Source of the DNA: an uncultured Peptostreptococcaceae bacterium
GTDB lineage: Bacteria > Bacillota > Clostridia > Tissierellales > Peptoniphilaceae
DNA length: 32,853 nt
Assembly: GCA_947283485.1 (NCBI GenBank)
Contig: CAMYOU010000014.1
Span: 1-32,853 of the forward strand
Direction: 5' to 3'
The notes beneath the pieces are model-generated. The model was not told where the DNA came from and did no database searches. It saw nothing but the letters and a program-made list of their open reading frames with translations. Position numbers and translations under genes: made by a program. Shown here one piece after another: positions 1 through 7,327 of the stretch (the first letter of the stretch is position 1; the number at the start of each line of letters is the position of its first letter).

Positions 1-504
1 ATCGTTTTTCAGCATGTCTATCTGTTTCATGACACGATATTGAACAACATTCGTTTCGGCAGACCGGAAGCCAGCATCGAAGAGATTAAAGAAGCTGCCA
101 AAAAGGCGGCTTGTCATGAATTTATTGAGAATTTACCAAACGGCTATAACACGATGCTTGGCGAAGGCGGATCGACACTTTCAGGAGGAGAAAAACAACG
201 CTTATCCATTGCTCGTGCCATACTAAAAGATGCACCTATCGTTATATTAGATGAAGCAACTGCCAGTGTTGATCCTGAAAACGAGCATTTAATTCAACAA
301 GCCATATCCGCCTTGGTCAAAGGAAAAACATTGATCGTTATTGCCCACAGGCTAAACACAATACAGTTCGCTGACAATATTTTAGTTATAGACCAAGGAA
401 AGCTGGTACAGCAGGGAACGCATGAGCAGTTAATAGAAGAAGAAGGAATATATAAAGATTTCCAGAAAATACTCAATAAGACAAGTAACTGGCAACTCAG
501 TTGA
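1..504 (+). CDS. Half-size ABC transporter, C-terminal ATPase part (5' end outside window)
   Basis: The reading frame is open from the first base, so this is the 3' end of a larger gene cut by the window edge. The visible part is the second half of an ABC ATPase: a Q-loop (IVFQHVYL), the signature LSGGEKQR, Walker B VILDEATASVD and the H-loop IAHRL. The sequence is closest in style to the second half transporters of the two other loci in this window. All three proteins end in a short tail with a tryptophan followed by a basic or polar and a hydrophobic residue (NWQLS here, HWKV and EWKIVP in the others). I infer a B-subunit (YbtQ/IrtB-like) of a heterodimeric exporter-fold transporter. Its partner and substrate are not visible. 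A hairpin terminator follows. Confidence 0.85.
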   Translation: MVFQHVYLFHDTILNNIRFGRPEASIEEIKEAAKKAACHEFIENLPNGYNTMLGEGGSTLSGGEKQRLSIARAILKDAPIVILDEATASVDPENEHLIQQAISALVKGKTLIVIAHRLNTIQFADNILVIDQGKLVQQGTHEQLIEEEGIYKDFQKILNKTSNWQLS

Positions 505-541
505 ACAAATTTATTTTAATTTAGCAACTCCAATTATTATG

Positions 542-592
542 AAAAGGGGGACTCCTGCATGCTCATGTTTGCAGTCAGTCCCTTTTGTTTTA
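542..592 (+). terminator. Rho-independent terminator after the partial ABC gene
   Basis: AAAAGGG..ACT at 542-553 can pair with AGTCCCTTTT at 577-586, with an additional TGCA/TGCA contact inside the loop, and a T-rich run follows. It lies 38 bases after the ABC stop codon and fits the end of that transcript. Confidence 0.65.
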
Positions 593-607
593 GGGTTAGC
601 GCATTAG

Positions 608-659
608 TTTTCGTACCCCTTGCTCATTTTCGTACCCCTGAGTATGAGTTCCGTACCCT
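608..659. repeat. Three short direct repeats with core CGTACCCCT
   Basis: TTTTCGTACCCCT occurs at 608-620 and again at 627-639, and a diverged third copy TTCCGTACCCT is at 649-659, giving a period of about 19-21 bases. Multiple short repeats of this kind are known at the termini of IS21-family insertion sequences, but no istA/istB coding sequence is present here. It may be a solo end or a binding-site cluster. Confidence 0.55.
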
Positions 660-734
660 AAGCGGCGATGCCGTTAAAATGTATCAAATATGTTGTTTTG
701 TTCTCAATGACTTGAAATAAGATTGGAGGATAGG

Positions 735-1223
735 ATGGGACAAGGAACGTGCGCCCTTTGTAGCGGCAGATTGACGGATCACGATCTCAGCATCGTATAT
801 AGCGTTTATAAAAAAGAAGATTTATTGGATTACAATCAAAAATATCTCAACTCAGACCATTCTGAATTAGATGCAATCATATTCGGAGATGAAATGCTGG
901 ACGATGTGAATCTATGGCTTTGCGACAAATGCAAAACTGCGAATACATGGTCATTCAGCTCCAATACATATAGAGCCTATCAGTTGAAAAAAGAAATTCG
1001 TGAAGATGTAGATTTGGATCAAATTAGAAAACTGCAGGAGATCTTTATCATTCACGCTCTGGAAGAGACCGAGCATATCTATCTCGCAGACTTTATCGAG
1101 CACAATCCCTTCCGACCGTTTAAGTACTATCTATCGGAAGACTATAGATATGTATATATCGTCGATATTGATAAAAATCGTTTGGATAGAGTTTATGAAC
1201 GTTTCTTAGAATCAGATTTATAA
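735..1223 (+). CDS. Unrecognised 162-aa protein with a CxxC...CxxC zinc ribbon
   Basis: I do not recognise this family. The protein has two CxxC pairs, CALC near residues 6-9 and CDKC near residues 63-66, which together look like a split zinc-binding site. The remainder is acidic and rich in Asp, Glu and Tyr. No signal peptide or membrane segment is visible, so it should be cytosolic. The ATG at 735 is preferred over an in-frame TTG at 723 because GGAGG lies five bases upstream of it. The gene stands alone, AT-richer than the housekeeping operon that follows, with a strong terminator directly after it. It could be accessory DNA associated with the repeats upstream. Confidence 0.7.
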   Translation: MGQGTCALCSGRLTDHDLSIVYSVYKKEDLLDYNQKYLNSDHSELDAIIFGDEMLDDVNLWLCDKCKTANTWSFSSNTYRAYQLKKEIREDVDLDQIRKLQEIFIIHALEETEHIYLADFIEHNPFRPFKYYLSEDYRYVYIVDIDKNRLDRVYERFLESDL

Positions 1224-1251
1224 ATGCGCTGTTCGAATGGAGACCCAATCG

Positions 1252-1282
1252 AAAAAGCATCTACGGCGGTGGATGCTTTTTT
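1252..1282 (+). terminator. Terminator after the zinc-ribbon gene
   Basis: AAAAAGCATCTAC pairs with GTGGATGCTTTTTT across a GGCG loop, giving a long stem (with one G-T pair) flanked by A and T runs. It is a classical intrinsic terminator and could work on both strands. The GC-rich bases from 1283 to 1397 hold a possible second weak hairpin (CGCG arms before seven T at about 1350-1376) and no gene. Confidence 0.8.
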
Positions 1283-1397
1283 GGTGTCGAGATGAAAGGG
1301 AGATGAAATCGAAATCAAGGGGGAGTAAAATTTTTCGCACCGAGGTCTTCGCGCGGATACGGACGCGTTTTTTTCGTGTACGGCGAGGGTTTCGTGC

Positions 1398-1426
1398 TTT
1401 TCGGCATCGTAGAATTGGGGTATACT
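1398..1426 (+). promoter_or_regulatory. Promoter of the nfeD-floA-phoH-era operon
   Basis: TATACT at 1421-1426 is a near-perfect -10 box, preceded by TTGGGG. The -35 region, 17 bases upstream, is weak (TTTTCG). It lies 21 bases before the nfeD start codon and its GGAGGG ribosome-binding site. Confidence 0.6.
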
Positions 1427-1446
1427 CATAGATAGGAGGGGATGCT

Positions 1447-2076
1447 ATGGATACGACAATGCTTACGGTGCTTCTGACACTGTGTCTTACCTGTGCGCTC
1501 ATGTCGCTCGTGGTCACGGTCTTTTTTCCGAGGCAGAGCGTTTCGCGTTACACGGCGGTGATTTTCTTTGCCCTCTATTTCTTGACGGCGCATTTTGCAA
1601 ATGCACTTGAGGTACGGACGATTCTTTTCTTCGTCGCGGGGGTGTTTCTGCTCGTGGTGGAAGTGTTCATCCCGGGGTTCGGTCTCGCGGGGATGGCGGG
1701 GATCGGTCTGATTCTCGCGTCGGGTGCGCTCGCCGCACCGAATCGCCTTGCCGCGTGGCTTGTTCTCTCGGTATCCCTCTTCGCGTCGGGGATCGCGGTG
1801 GCGATTTTTATTCTCCGAGGTCGGGAGACGATCTTTGCGCAGTATGCCCTGACGACGGCACTTACGTCGAAGCGGGGCTACACGGCTTCGTCTTCGAAAT
1901 CGGCACTCGTCGGGAAGAGCGCATGGACGACGTCGCCGCTCCGTCCGACGGGGACGATCCGCGTCGGGGAGGAATTCTATTCCGCCCTTTCCGAGGGCAA
2001 CTACATCGCGCAGGACGAGGAGGTTAAGATCGTTCGCGTGGAGGGAAATCAAATTTTTGTAAGGAGGAAAGCATAA
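1447..2076 (+). CDS. NfeD-like membrane protein, short form
   Basis: NfeD proteins are membrane partners of SPFH-domain (flotillin/stomatin-like) proteins. This 209-residue version lacks the N-terminal ClpP-like serine protease domain of long NfeD proteins. Hydrophobic segments fill about residues 5-125, including a conserved EVFIPGFG turn. The C-terminal stretch (about 150-209) has the OB-fold pattern G..A.T..PLRP.G.I.VG......LSEG......V.IV.V.G. The gene overlaps floA by one base (TAATG) and shares its operon, which is the usual pairing. It is the first gene after a good -10 box and has a GGAGGG site before its ATG. The family call rests mainly on the C-terminal motif. Confidence 0.85.
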   Translation: MDTTMLTVLLTLCLTCALMSLVVTVFFPRQSVSRYTAVIFFALYFLTAHFANALEVRTILFFVAGVFLLVVEVFIPGFGLAGMAGIGLILASGALAAPNRLAAWLVLSVSLFASGIAVAIFILRGRETIFAQYALTTALTSKRGYTASSSKSALVGKSAWTTSPLRPTGTIRVGEEFYSALSEGNYIAQDEEVKIVRVEGNQIFVRRKA

Positions 2077-3044
2077 TGCCACATATCGTTTCGACGACGC
2101 TCATCATCGTGCTCGTCATCGTACTACTGTCCATCTTTTTCACCATGGTGCCGGTCGGTCTATGGATCACCGCATTTTTCAGCGGGGTGAAGATCAAACT
2201 CGGGAATCTCATCGGTATGCGTCTAAGACGCGTTGTTCCGAGTCGCATCATCAATCCGCTCATCAAGGCGACGAAAGCCGGGCTCGATGTCAATGTCAAC
2301 GAGCTTGAGGCGCACTATCTTGCGGGCGGCAATGTCAACGCGCTCGTCGATGCGCTCATCGCGGCTCAACGCGCCGAGATTCCGCTCGAGTTTGAACGGG
2401 CGGCGGCGATCGATCTTGCAGGGCGCAATGTCCTCGAGGCGGTCCAGGTATCCGTCAATCCCAAAGTCATCGAGACGCCGGCGATTGCGGCGGTAGCGAA
2501 GAACGGCATCGAAGTCATCGCGAAGGCGAAAGTCACCGTCCGTGCGAATATCGACAGACTCGTCGGCGGTGCAGGCGAGGAGACGATCATCGCCCGCGTC
2601 GGCGAAGGCATCGTCACGACGGTCGGCAGTGCGGAATCGCACAAGCAAGTCCTCGAGAATCCGGATTCCATCTCGCAGGTCGTCCTCGAGAAGGGGCTCG
2701 ACAGCGGTACGGCGTTTGAGATCCTCTCGATCGACATCGCGGATGTCGACGTCGGACGCAATATCGGTGCGAATCTCCAGACCGAACAGGCGGAAGCGGA
2801 CAAGCGCATCGCGCAGGCGAAAGCCGAGGAACGTCGCGCCATGGCGGTTGCAAGCGAGCAGGAGATGATTGCGCGCGTTCAGGAAATGCGTGCCAAAGTC
2901 GTCGAAGCGGAGGCGGAGGTCCCCCGTGCGATGGCGAAAGCCTTTGAGGAAGGCAATCTCGGTGTCATGGACTACTATCGCATGAGAAATGTCCAGGCTG
3001 ACACCGACATGCGTACGTCCATCGCCAAAGAAGAAAAACAGTGA
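2076..3044 (+). CDS. floA: Flotillin-like protein FloA (YqfA family)
   Basis: FloA forms oligomers in functional membrane microdomains and affects membrane fluidity, secretion and signalling complexes. The 322-residue length is typical. An N-terminal hydrophobic hairpin (about residues 5-45) anchors it to the membrane. An SPFH domain follows (about 60-230), with the family-typical stretches AAIDLAGRNVLEAVQ and IARVGEGIVTTVGSAESH. A Glu/Ala-rich coiled coil (about 225-300) precedes the conserved ending GNLGVMDYYRMRNVQADT. AAGGAGG lies just upstream of the ATG. The gene is translationally linked to nfeD upstream and to the next small gene downstream (4-base GTGA overlap). Confidence 0.95.
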   Translation: MPHIVSTTLIIVLVIVLLSIFFTMVPVGLWITAFFSGVKIKLGNLIGMRLRRVVPSRIINPLIKATKAGLDVNVNELEAHYLAGGNVNALVDALIAAQRAEIPLEFERAAAIDLAGRNVLEAVQVSVNPKVIETPAIAAVAKNGIEVIAKAKVTVRANIDRLVGGAGEETIIARVGEGIVTTVGSAESHKQVLENPDSISQVVLEKGLDSGTAFEILSIDIADVDVGRNIGANLQTEQAEADKRIAQAKAEERRAMAVASEQEMIARVQEMRAKVVEAEAEVPRAMAKAFEEGNLGVMDYYRMRNVQADTDMRTSIAKEEKQ

Positions 3045-3664
3045 GAGCGATTGTCCTCGCCTATTTCATTTTCTGGGTGATCAGTAAACTTGCCGGGCAG
3101 AAGAAAAATGAGGGGCAGGAGGAAGAAAAAGAAGCGTCCGGGCAGAACGAATCGCCGCGGACGACGATGACGCGGGTGTTCGGACTCGACATCGAGGATC
3201 CCGCGGACGCACCGACGCACGCGCCTTCTTCGCTTGAGCATTGGCTCGAAACCGAGGATCTCGCCAAAGCGCGGGCAAAACACGCGAAGAAGAAAAAGGC
3301 GAAAGAGAAGACCGAGTCCGACGCGCCCATGAGTCTCACCGAAGAACTCAGAAGGAGCAGAGAGGGGAAGTCGAATTTTGACATGAAAGCGGAGCGACTA
3401 CGAGATCGCGCCGAGGATATGAAAGTCGAGCATCTCAGCGAACTGCCGCGCGATTTTATGAAGCCCGAGAAACTACGGGACGAGCACCGGATCGAATATG
3501 CACCGATCGCGAAAGACGCGGACGTTCACCAAGATGCGTACGAAAAGAAAGAAAAAGACAGGGACAAAGTGCGCCGTGCCGACCGTTCGTGGGCAAAAAA
3601 GGCGATGCTCTATCGCGAGATCATCGACGAACCCGTTTCGATGCGCGAATCGCGCATGTTTTAG
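3041..3664 (+). CDS. Unrecognised highly charged protein with one N-terminal membrane segment
   Basis: Translation starts at a GTG overlapping the floA stop codon. Residues 2-16 form a single membrane-anchoring helix (AIVLAYFIFWVISKL). The rest, about 190 residues, is strongly charged, with Lys/Glu/Arg-rich stretches (for example KKNEGQEEEKE and AKKKKAKEKTE) and little hydrophobic content, so it is probably extended or disordered. The C-terminal segment AMLYREIIDEPVSMRE is the only part that looks like a conserved motif. It resembles, from memory, short tails such as SEILGPP found on small proteins encoded beside floA in other Firmicutes. The position between floA and phoH corresponds to the yqfB-yqfD interval of Bacillus. 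I infer a membrane-tethered accessory of the FloA system; no enzymatic function can be assigned. Confidence 0.75.
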   Translation: MRAIVLAYFIFWVISKLAGQKKNEGQEEEKEASGQNESPRTTMTRVFGLDIEDPADAPTHAPSSLEHWLETEDLAKARAKHAKKKKAKEKTESDAPMSLTEELRRSREGKSNFDMKAERLRDRAEDMKVEHLSELPRDFMKPEKLRDEHRIEYAPIAKDADVHQDAYEKKEKDRDKVRRADRSWAKKAMLYREIIDEPVSMRESRMF

Positions 3665-3685
3665 CACGGTTGTAGAAGGAGGATT

Positions 3686-4711
3686 ATGGCAAAGAGGGTA
3701 CTCACAGTAGAGAGCATGGAAGAGATTCGCCAACTCTTCGGCGAATTTGACAAGCATATGGAGATCGTGTCGACGGAACTCAATGTCGGGATCAAACTCG
3801 ACGAGGGCGGCATTCTCTTGCGCGGCGAGGAGCTCCTACTCGATCTCGCCGAACGTACGATCGAGAAAATGAAAGAGCGTCTCGCCGACGGCTCGCTCGA
3901 TGAAATCGCGGTGCGTCAGATCATCATGATGGTGAAAGAGGGGCACGAGGAGGATATCCGCAAGGTCTTAAACGACGTCGTCACGGTTACGGTGCGCGGC
4001 AAGGCGATCAAACCGAAGACACTAGGACAAAAGGCGTATGTGGATCTCATCCGCAGTCGCGACATCGTCTTCGGCATCGGGCCGGCGGGTACGGGGAAGA
4101 CCTATCTCGCCATGGCGATGGCGATTTCCGCTTTTAAGAAAAACGAAGTCGAGCGCATCATTCTCACGCGTCCGGCAGTGGAGGCGGGCGAGAGTCTCGG
4201 CTTCCTCCCCGGAGATCTCCAAGAGAAGATCGATCCGTACTTGAGACCGCTCTACGACGCGCTCTTTGATATTCTCGGTTTTGACGCGTACGATCGCCTC
4301 AAGGAAAAGGGCATGATCGAGGTCGCGCCGCTTGCGTATATGCGCGGACGAACGCTTGACAATGCCTATGTCATCCTCGACGAAGCGCAGAACACGTCGA
4401 ACGAGCAGATGAAGATGTTCCTTACGCGCTTAGGTTACGGTTCCAAGGCGATCATCACGGGCGATATCACGCAGATCGACTTGCCGCGCGGTAAAAAATC
4501 GGGGCTCATCCACGCAAGACGCGTGCTCGCCGGCGTGGACGGGATCGGTTTTGCTCAGTTTTCGACCAAAGACGTGGTGCGACATCCGCTCGTACAGAAG
4601 ATCATCGACGCCTATGCCAAGGCCGATGAAGCGGCGGAGAAAGCACCGGACAAGATGGCAGAAGAGACGAAGGAGGAAGAGCATGCAACTCTCCGTGGAC
4701 ATTCGAAATGA
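3686..4711 (+). CDS. phoH: PhoH-like ATPase (PhoL/YqfH... family, PhoH gene of the era operon)
   Basis: This is a cytoplasmic P-loop ATPase of the PhoH family, proposed to act in RNA metabolism and commonly encoded beside YbeY. The 341-residue protein has an N-terminal segment (about 1-110), then Walker A GPAGTGKT at about residue 132, the following conserved motif TRPAVEAGESLGFLPGDLQEKIDPY, and Walker B VILDEAQN at about 228-236. It also carries the conserved ITGDITQIDLP stretch. All catalytic motifs are intact. An AAGGAGG site precedes the ATG. The 3' end overlaps ybeY by 29 bases. The usual neighbour encoding the membrane HD-domain phosphodiesterase PgpH/YqfF is missing between this gene and ybeY. 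Confidence 0.95.
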   Translation: MAKRVLTVESMEEIRQLFGEFDKHMEIVSTELNVGIKLDEGGILLRGEELLLDLAERTIEKMKERLADGSLDEIAVRQIIMMVKEGHEEDIRKVLNDVVTVTVRGKAIKPKTLGQKAYVDLIRSRDIVFGIGPAGTGKTYLAMAMAISAFKKNEVERIILTRPAVEAGESLGFLPGDLQEKIDPYLRPLYDALFDILGFDAYDRLKEKGMIEVAPLAYMRGRTLDNAYVILDEAQNTSNEQMKMFLTRLGYGSKAIITGDITQIDLPRGKKSGLIHARRVLAGVDGIGFAQFSTKDVVRHPLVQKIIDAYAKADEAAEKAPDKMAEETKEEEHATLRGHSK

Positions 4712-5510
4712 TTTTACACCGAGCGAGGATCTCATCCGCGAGATTGCGGCGGATCTCAGAACGGGACTTTTTGTAGAGGGCGTGATGGAACCCGAGAACG
4801 TCGAGATTTCGCTCTCGTTCGTCACACCTGAGGAGATTCGGATCCTCAATCGTGACTATCGCGATAAGGACGAGGAGACGGACGTGCTCTCGTTCCCCGC
4901 GGACGAGGAGACTCCGGATGTCTATCTACTCGGAGATATCGTGATCTCGACCGATCGCGCAGAAGAACAGGCGCGGGAGATCGGACACGGTCTTGACGAG
5001 GAGATTCGCTATCTCGCGATCCATTCACTCTTCCATCTATTGGGTTATGACCATATGGACGACGAATCAAAGAGGATCATGCGCGAGCGCGAGAAAGAGA
5101 CTTTGGCGCTCCGAAAACGCATCGACACGCTCACCGAACGCGCACTCGAGGCGAAGACGCACGCCTATATCCCGTATTCGCATTTTCACGTCGGCGCGGC
5201 TCTCGAGACCGAGGACGGGGAGATCTTCACGGGTGCGAATATCGAGAACGCAAGTTACGGCGTCACGCGCTGTGCGGAACAAGTCGCGATGTTAAAAATG
5301 GCGTACGAGGGCGCACGACGCATTCGCATCCTCGCCGTCACGGGCGACGCGGACTATACGTATCCCTGCGGCGTTTGCCGACAGATGCTCCGCGAATTTG
5401 CGGACGAGGACACCGTAATCGTCATCGCAAACGACCGTTCGGATTTCAGACTCCACACGCTCGACGAAATCCTCCCGTATTCGTTCGGTCCGGAGGATCT
5501 CGATGTTTAG
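4683..5510 (+). CDS. ybeY-cdd: Fused YbeY endoribonuclease-cytidine deaminase
   Basis: One uninterrupted frame of 275 residues carries two enzymes that are normally separate. Residues 1 to about 150 are YbeY, the metal-dependent endoribonuclease of 16S rRNA 3'-end maturation and ribosome quality control. The HSLFHLLGYDH motif (H-x3-H-x5-H) is intact, as are TDVLSFP and LGDIVIS. From about residue 155 the protein becomes a homotetrameric-type cytidine deaminase, which converts cytidine to uridine in pyrimidine salvage. It shows AYIPYSHFHVGAAL, the catalytic CAE, and PCGVCRQ with the two further zinc cysteines. There is essentially no linker and no internal stop or start with a ribosome-binding site. 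AAGGAGG lies upstream of the ATG at 4683. In most Firmicutes the order is ybeY-dgkA-cdd; dgkA is absent here. Both active sites look functional. Confidence 0.93.
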   Translation: MQLSVDIRNDFTPSEDLIREIAADLRTGLFVEGVMEPENVEISLSFVTPEEIRILNRDYRDKDEETDVLSFPADEETPDVYLLGDIVISTDRAEEQAREIGHGLDEEIRYLAIHSLFHLLGYDHMDDESKRIMREREKETLALRKRIDTLTERALEAKTHAYIPYSHFHVGAALETEDGEIFTGANIENASYGVTRCAEQVAMLKMAYEGARRIRILAVTGDADYTYPCGVCRQMLREFADEDTVIVIANDRSDFRLHTLDEILPYSFGPEDLDV

Positions 5511-6384
5511 ATCCGGTTTTGTGAGCGTCGTCGGACGACCCAATGTCGGCAAATCCACGCTCTTAAATCAAATCATCGGCGAAAAAGTCTCGATCATCTC
5601 GGACAAACCGCAGACCACGCGTACGAAGATTCAACTCGTCTACACGGGCGAGGACTATCAGATCGTCTTTCTCGATACGCCGGGGATCCAGACGCCGAAG
5701 AACGCCCTCGGCGAAGCGATGTTAAAGATGAGCCGTACCGCGCTCGAAGACGTCGACGCGATCCTCTTTCTCGTGGATGAATCCGAGGAGATCGGGAGGC
5801 TCGACCGCTACATTCTCGAGACGCTCGCGCCCATCGAGACGCCCAAGATCCTCGTCATCAATAAGACCGATCTTTTGAGCGAGGAGGCCCTCTTGGGAAT
5901 CACCGAACGATACCGTGCACTTGGGTTTGAGCGCATCGTCCCCATCAGTGCGCTCCATGCCGAGAACATTCAGGCACTCATCGACGCGATCGTGGAACTC
6001 TTGCCCGAGGGACCCAAGTATTTTCCCGACGATATGATCACCGATCAACCCGAAAGACTCATCATCTCGGAGATCGTGCGCGAGAAGGCACTCCTCCATC
6101 TCTCGGAGGAGATTCCGCACGGCATTCTCGTCGAGACCGAGCGCGTGGCGAAACGCGAGGGGAAAGAGCTCGTCGACGTCTTTGTGACGCTCTATGTCGA
6201 GAAAAAATCGCACAAACCGATCGTCATCGGCAAAGGCGGCTCGATGATCAAGATCATCTCGACCGAGGCGCGACACGACATCGAACGCCTCATGGGGAGC
6301 AAGATCTATCTCGAGATTCACGTGAAAATCGCCGAGAACTGGCGCAAGAACGAGGCCAAAGTCAAGAAATTCGGCTACAAATAG
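5503..6384 (+). CDS. era: GTPase Era
   Basis: Era is an essential GTPase that binds 16S rRNA and the 30S subunit during assembly. The 293-residue protein has G1 GRPNVGKS near residues 10-17, G3 DTPGIQ near 59-64 and G4 NKTD near 123-126. The C-terminal KH RNA-binding domain has the motif VIGKGGSMIK near 242-251. Length and motif order are normal. The start codon lies inside the end of the ybeY-cdd frame (8-base overlap), so the two are translationally coupled. This also joins two 16S rRNA maturation factors in one operon. Confidence 0.97.
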   Translation: MFRSGFVSVVGRPNVGKSTLLNQIIGEKVSIISDKPQTTRTKIQLVYTGEDYQIVFLDTPGIQTPKNALGEAMLKMSRTALEDVDAILFLVDESEEIGRLDRYILETLAPIETPKILVINKTDLLSEEALLGITERYRALGFERIVPISALHAENIQALIDAIVELLPEGPKYFPDDMITDQPERLIISEIVREKALLHLSEEIPHGILVETERVAKREGKELVDVFVTLYVEKKSHKPIVIGKGGSMIKIISTEARHDIERLMGSKIYLEIHVKIAENWRKNEAKVKKFGYK

Positions 6385-6435
6385 CCGAGATTTGAGAAAA
6401 ATACAAAAAGTTTTGCCGAGAAAGAGGGGAACAGA

Positions 6436-7155
6436 GTGGAGACGCGCGGGATCGTCCTGTGGGAACAAGCATATAAGGAACACTCGCGCCTCTTACGGGT
6501 TTACACCGAAGACGCGGGAAAAATCTCCGTCCTCGCGCAAGGCGTCTTAAAACGCGGCGCGAAGCACGTGGCTCTCACGCAACCCTTTACGCGGAATCTC
6601 TATGAATTTCGCGAAGGCAAGACTTTTTTTTATATCCAAGACGGCGAAGTGGAGAGAGCATACGGGCTCGAGCGGGACTACACCAAGAGTCTCGCGGGCT
6701 CGTTTCTCATGGAACTCGTCGATCGCGCGACCGAGGAACACAATCCCGACGCGCGGATCTTTCACCTTCTCGACGAATCGCTCGAGGCCCTCACAAAAAC
6801 CCCCGTCCCGACCGTTCTCCTCGCGTTCGGCATGCGGCTCCTGCGGATCCTGGGATTCTCTGCGAGCGTGGCGGGTTGCGTCGCGTGTGGGAACACGAAG
6901 ATCCGCGAACTCCATTACAGCGTCGAGGCGGGCGGCATCCTCTGTGAACACTGCGGACACGACGCGATGACGATGACGAGAGAAGAGTATCGACTCTTTT
7001 TTCTCCTGCATACCGCGCCCGTGGCGTCGCTCCCGGCTCTCGGGAAAGTCACGGAGCAAAAATTCTTACACATACTCCTTAGGAGTCTCGATGTCCATCT
7101 CGGACTCGGGAGACTCGCGACACTGGGATCCCTCGAATCGCGAGGCGTTTTTTGA
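6436..7155 (+). CDS. recO: DNA repair protein RecO
   Basis: RecO helps load RecA onto SSB-coated single-stranded DNA in the RecFOR pathway. The 239-residue frame starts at a GTG preceded by GAGGGGA and begins with the typical ETRGIVLWEQAYKEHSRLLRVYTEDAGK N-terminal OB-fold region, of which short stretches such as GIVL and YTED are diagnostic. A four-cysteine zinc finger (CVACG ... CEHCG) lies at about residues 154-176. It is the last gene of the operon, 51 bases after era. Its stop codon forms part of a terminator hairpin. Confidence 0.92.
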   Translation: METRGIVLWEQAYKEHSRLLRVYTEDAGKISVLAQGVLKRGAKHVALTQPFTRNLYEFREGKTFFYIQDGEVERAYGLERDYTKSLAGSFLMELVDRATEEHNPDARIFHLLDESLEALTKTPVPTVLLAFGMRLLRILGFSASVAGCVACGNTKIRELHYSVEAGGILCEHCGHDAMTMTREEYRLFFLLHTAPVASLPALGKVTEQKFLHILLRSLDVHLGLGRLATLGSLESRGVF

Positions 7156-7177
7156 CCGATATGGATCGGTCTTTTTT
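7153..7177 (+). terminator. Terminator of the recO operon
   Basis: GACCGA and TCGGTC form a perfect stem around a short loop and are followed by six T. The recO stop codon TGA is built into the left arm. Confidence 0.85.
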
Positions 7178-7263
7178 CTTGCCCGCACGAAACGGCGGCA
7201 TCCGTGCTCGTGCATCTCGACGATTCAACCGTTCCATCCTCTTCGCGATGACGGTTCTTCTGC

Positions 7264-7326
7264 AATGCGCTCATCTTCACGATGACACGGATTTACAATG
7301 CGCTCATCTTCGCGGTGACACGGATT
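7264..7326. repeat. Left part of a 33-bp tandem repeat array (two units)
   Basis: Two contiguous 33-base units start with AATGCGCTCATCTTC at 7264 and 7297. The second stops after CACGGATT at 7326, where the mobile element begins. A diverged related stretch (TCTTCGCGATGACGG at about 7239-7253) lies just upstream. Read on the minus strand the units encode PCHREDERI, which explains the odd tail on the recombinase fragment frame. The units are directly contiguous, with no spacers. Confidence 0.85.
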
Positions 7327-7327
7327 A

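Noticed and set aside
4551..4682. Longer start for the YbeY-Cdd protein at 4551
   Set aside because: That stretch is phoH coding sequence in another frame, while the ATG at 4683 has a perfect AAGGAGG site and begins with the normal YbeY N-terminus.
7264..7326. Possible CRISPR array from the 33-bp repeats
   Set aside because: The units are directly adjacent with no unique spacers, they drift in sequence, and no cas gene is in the window.
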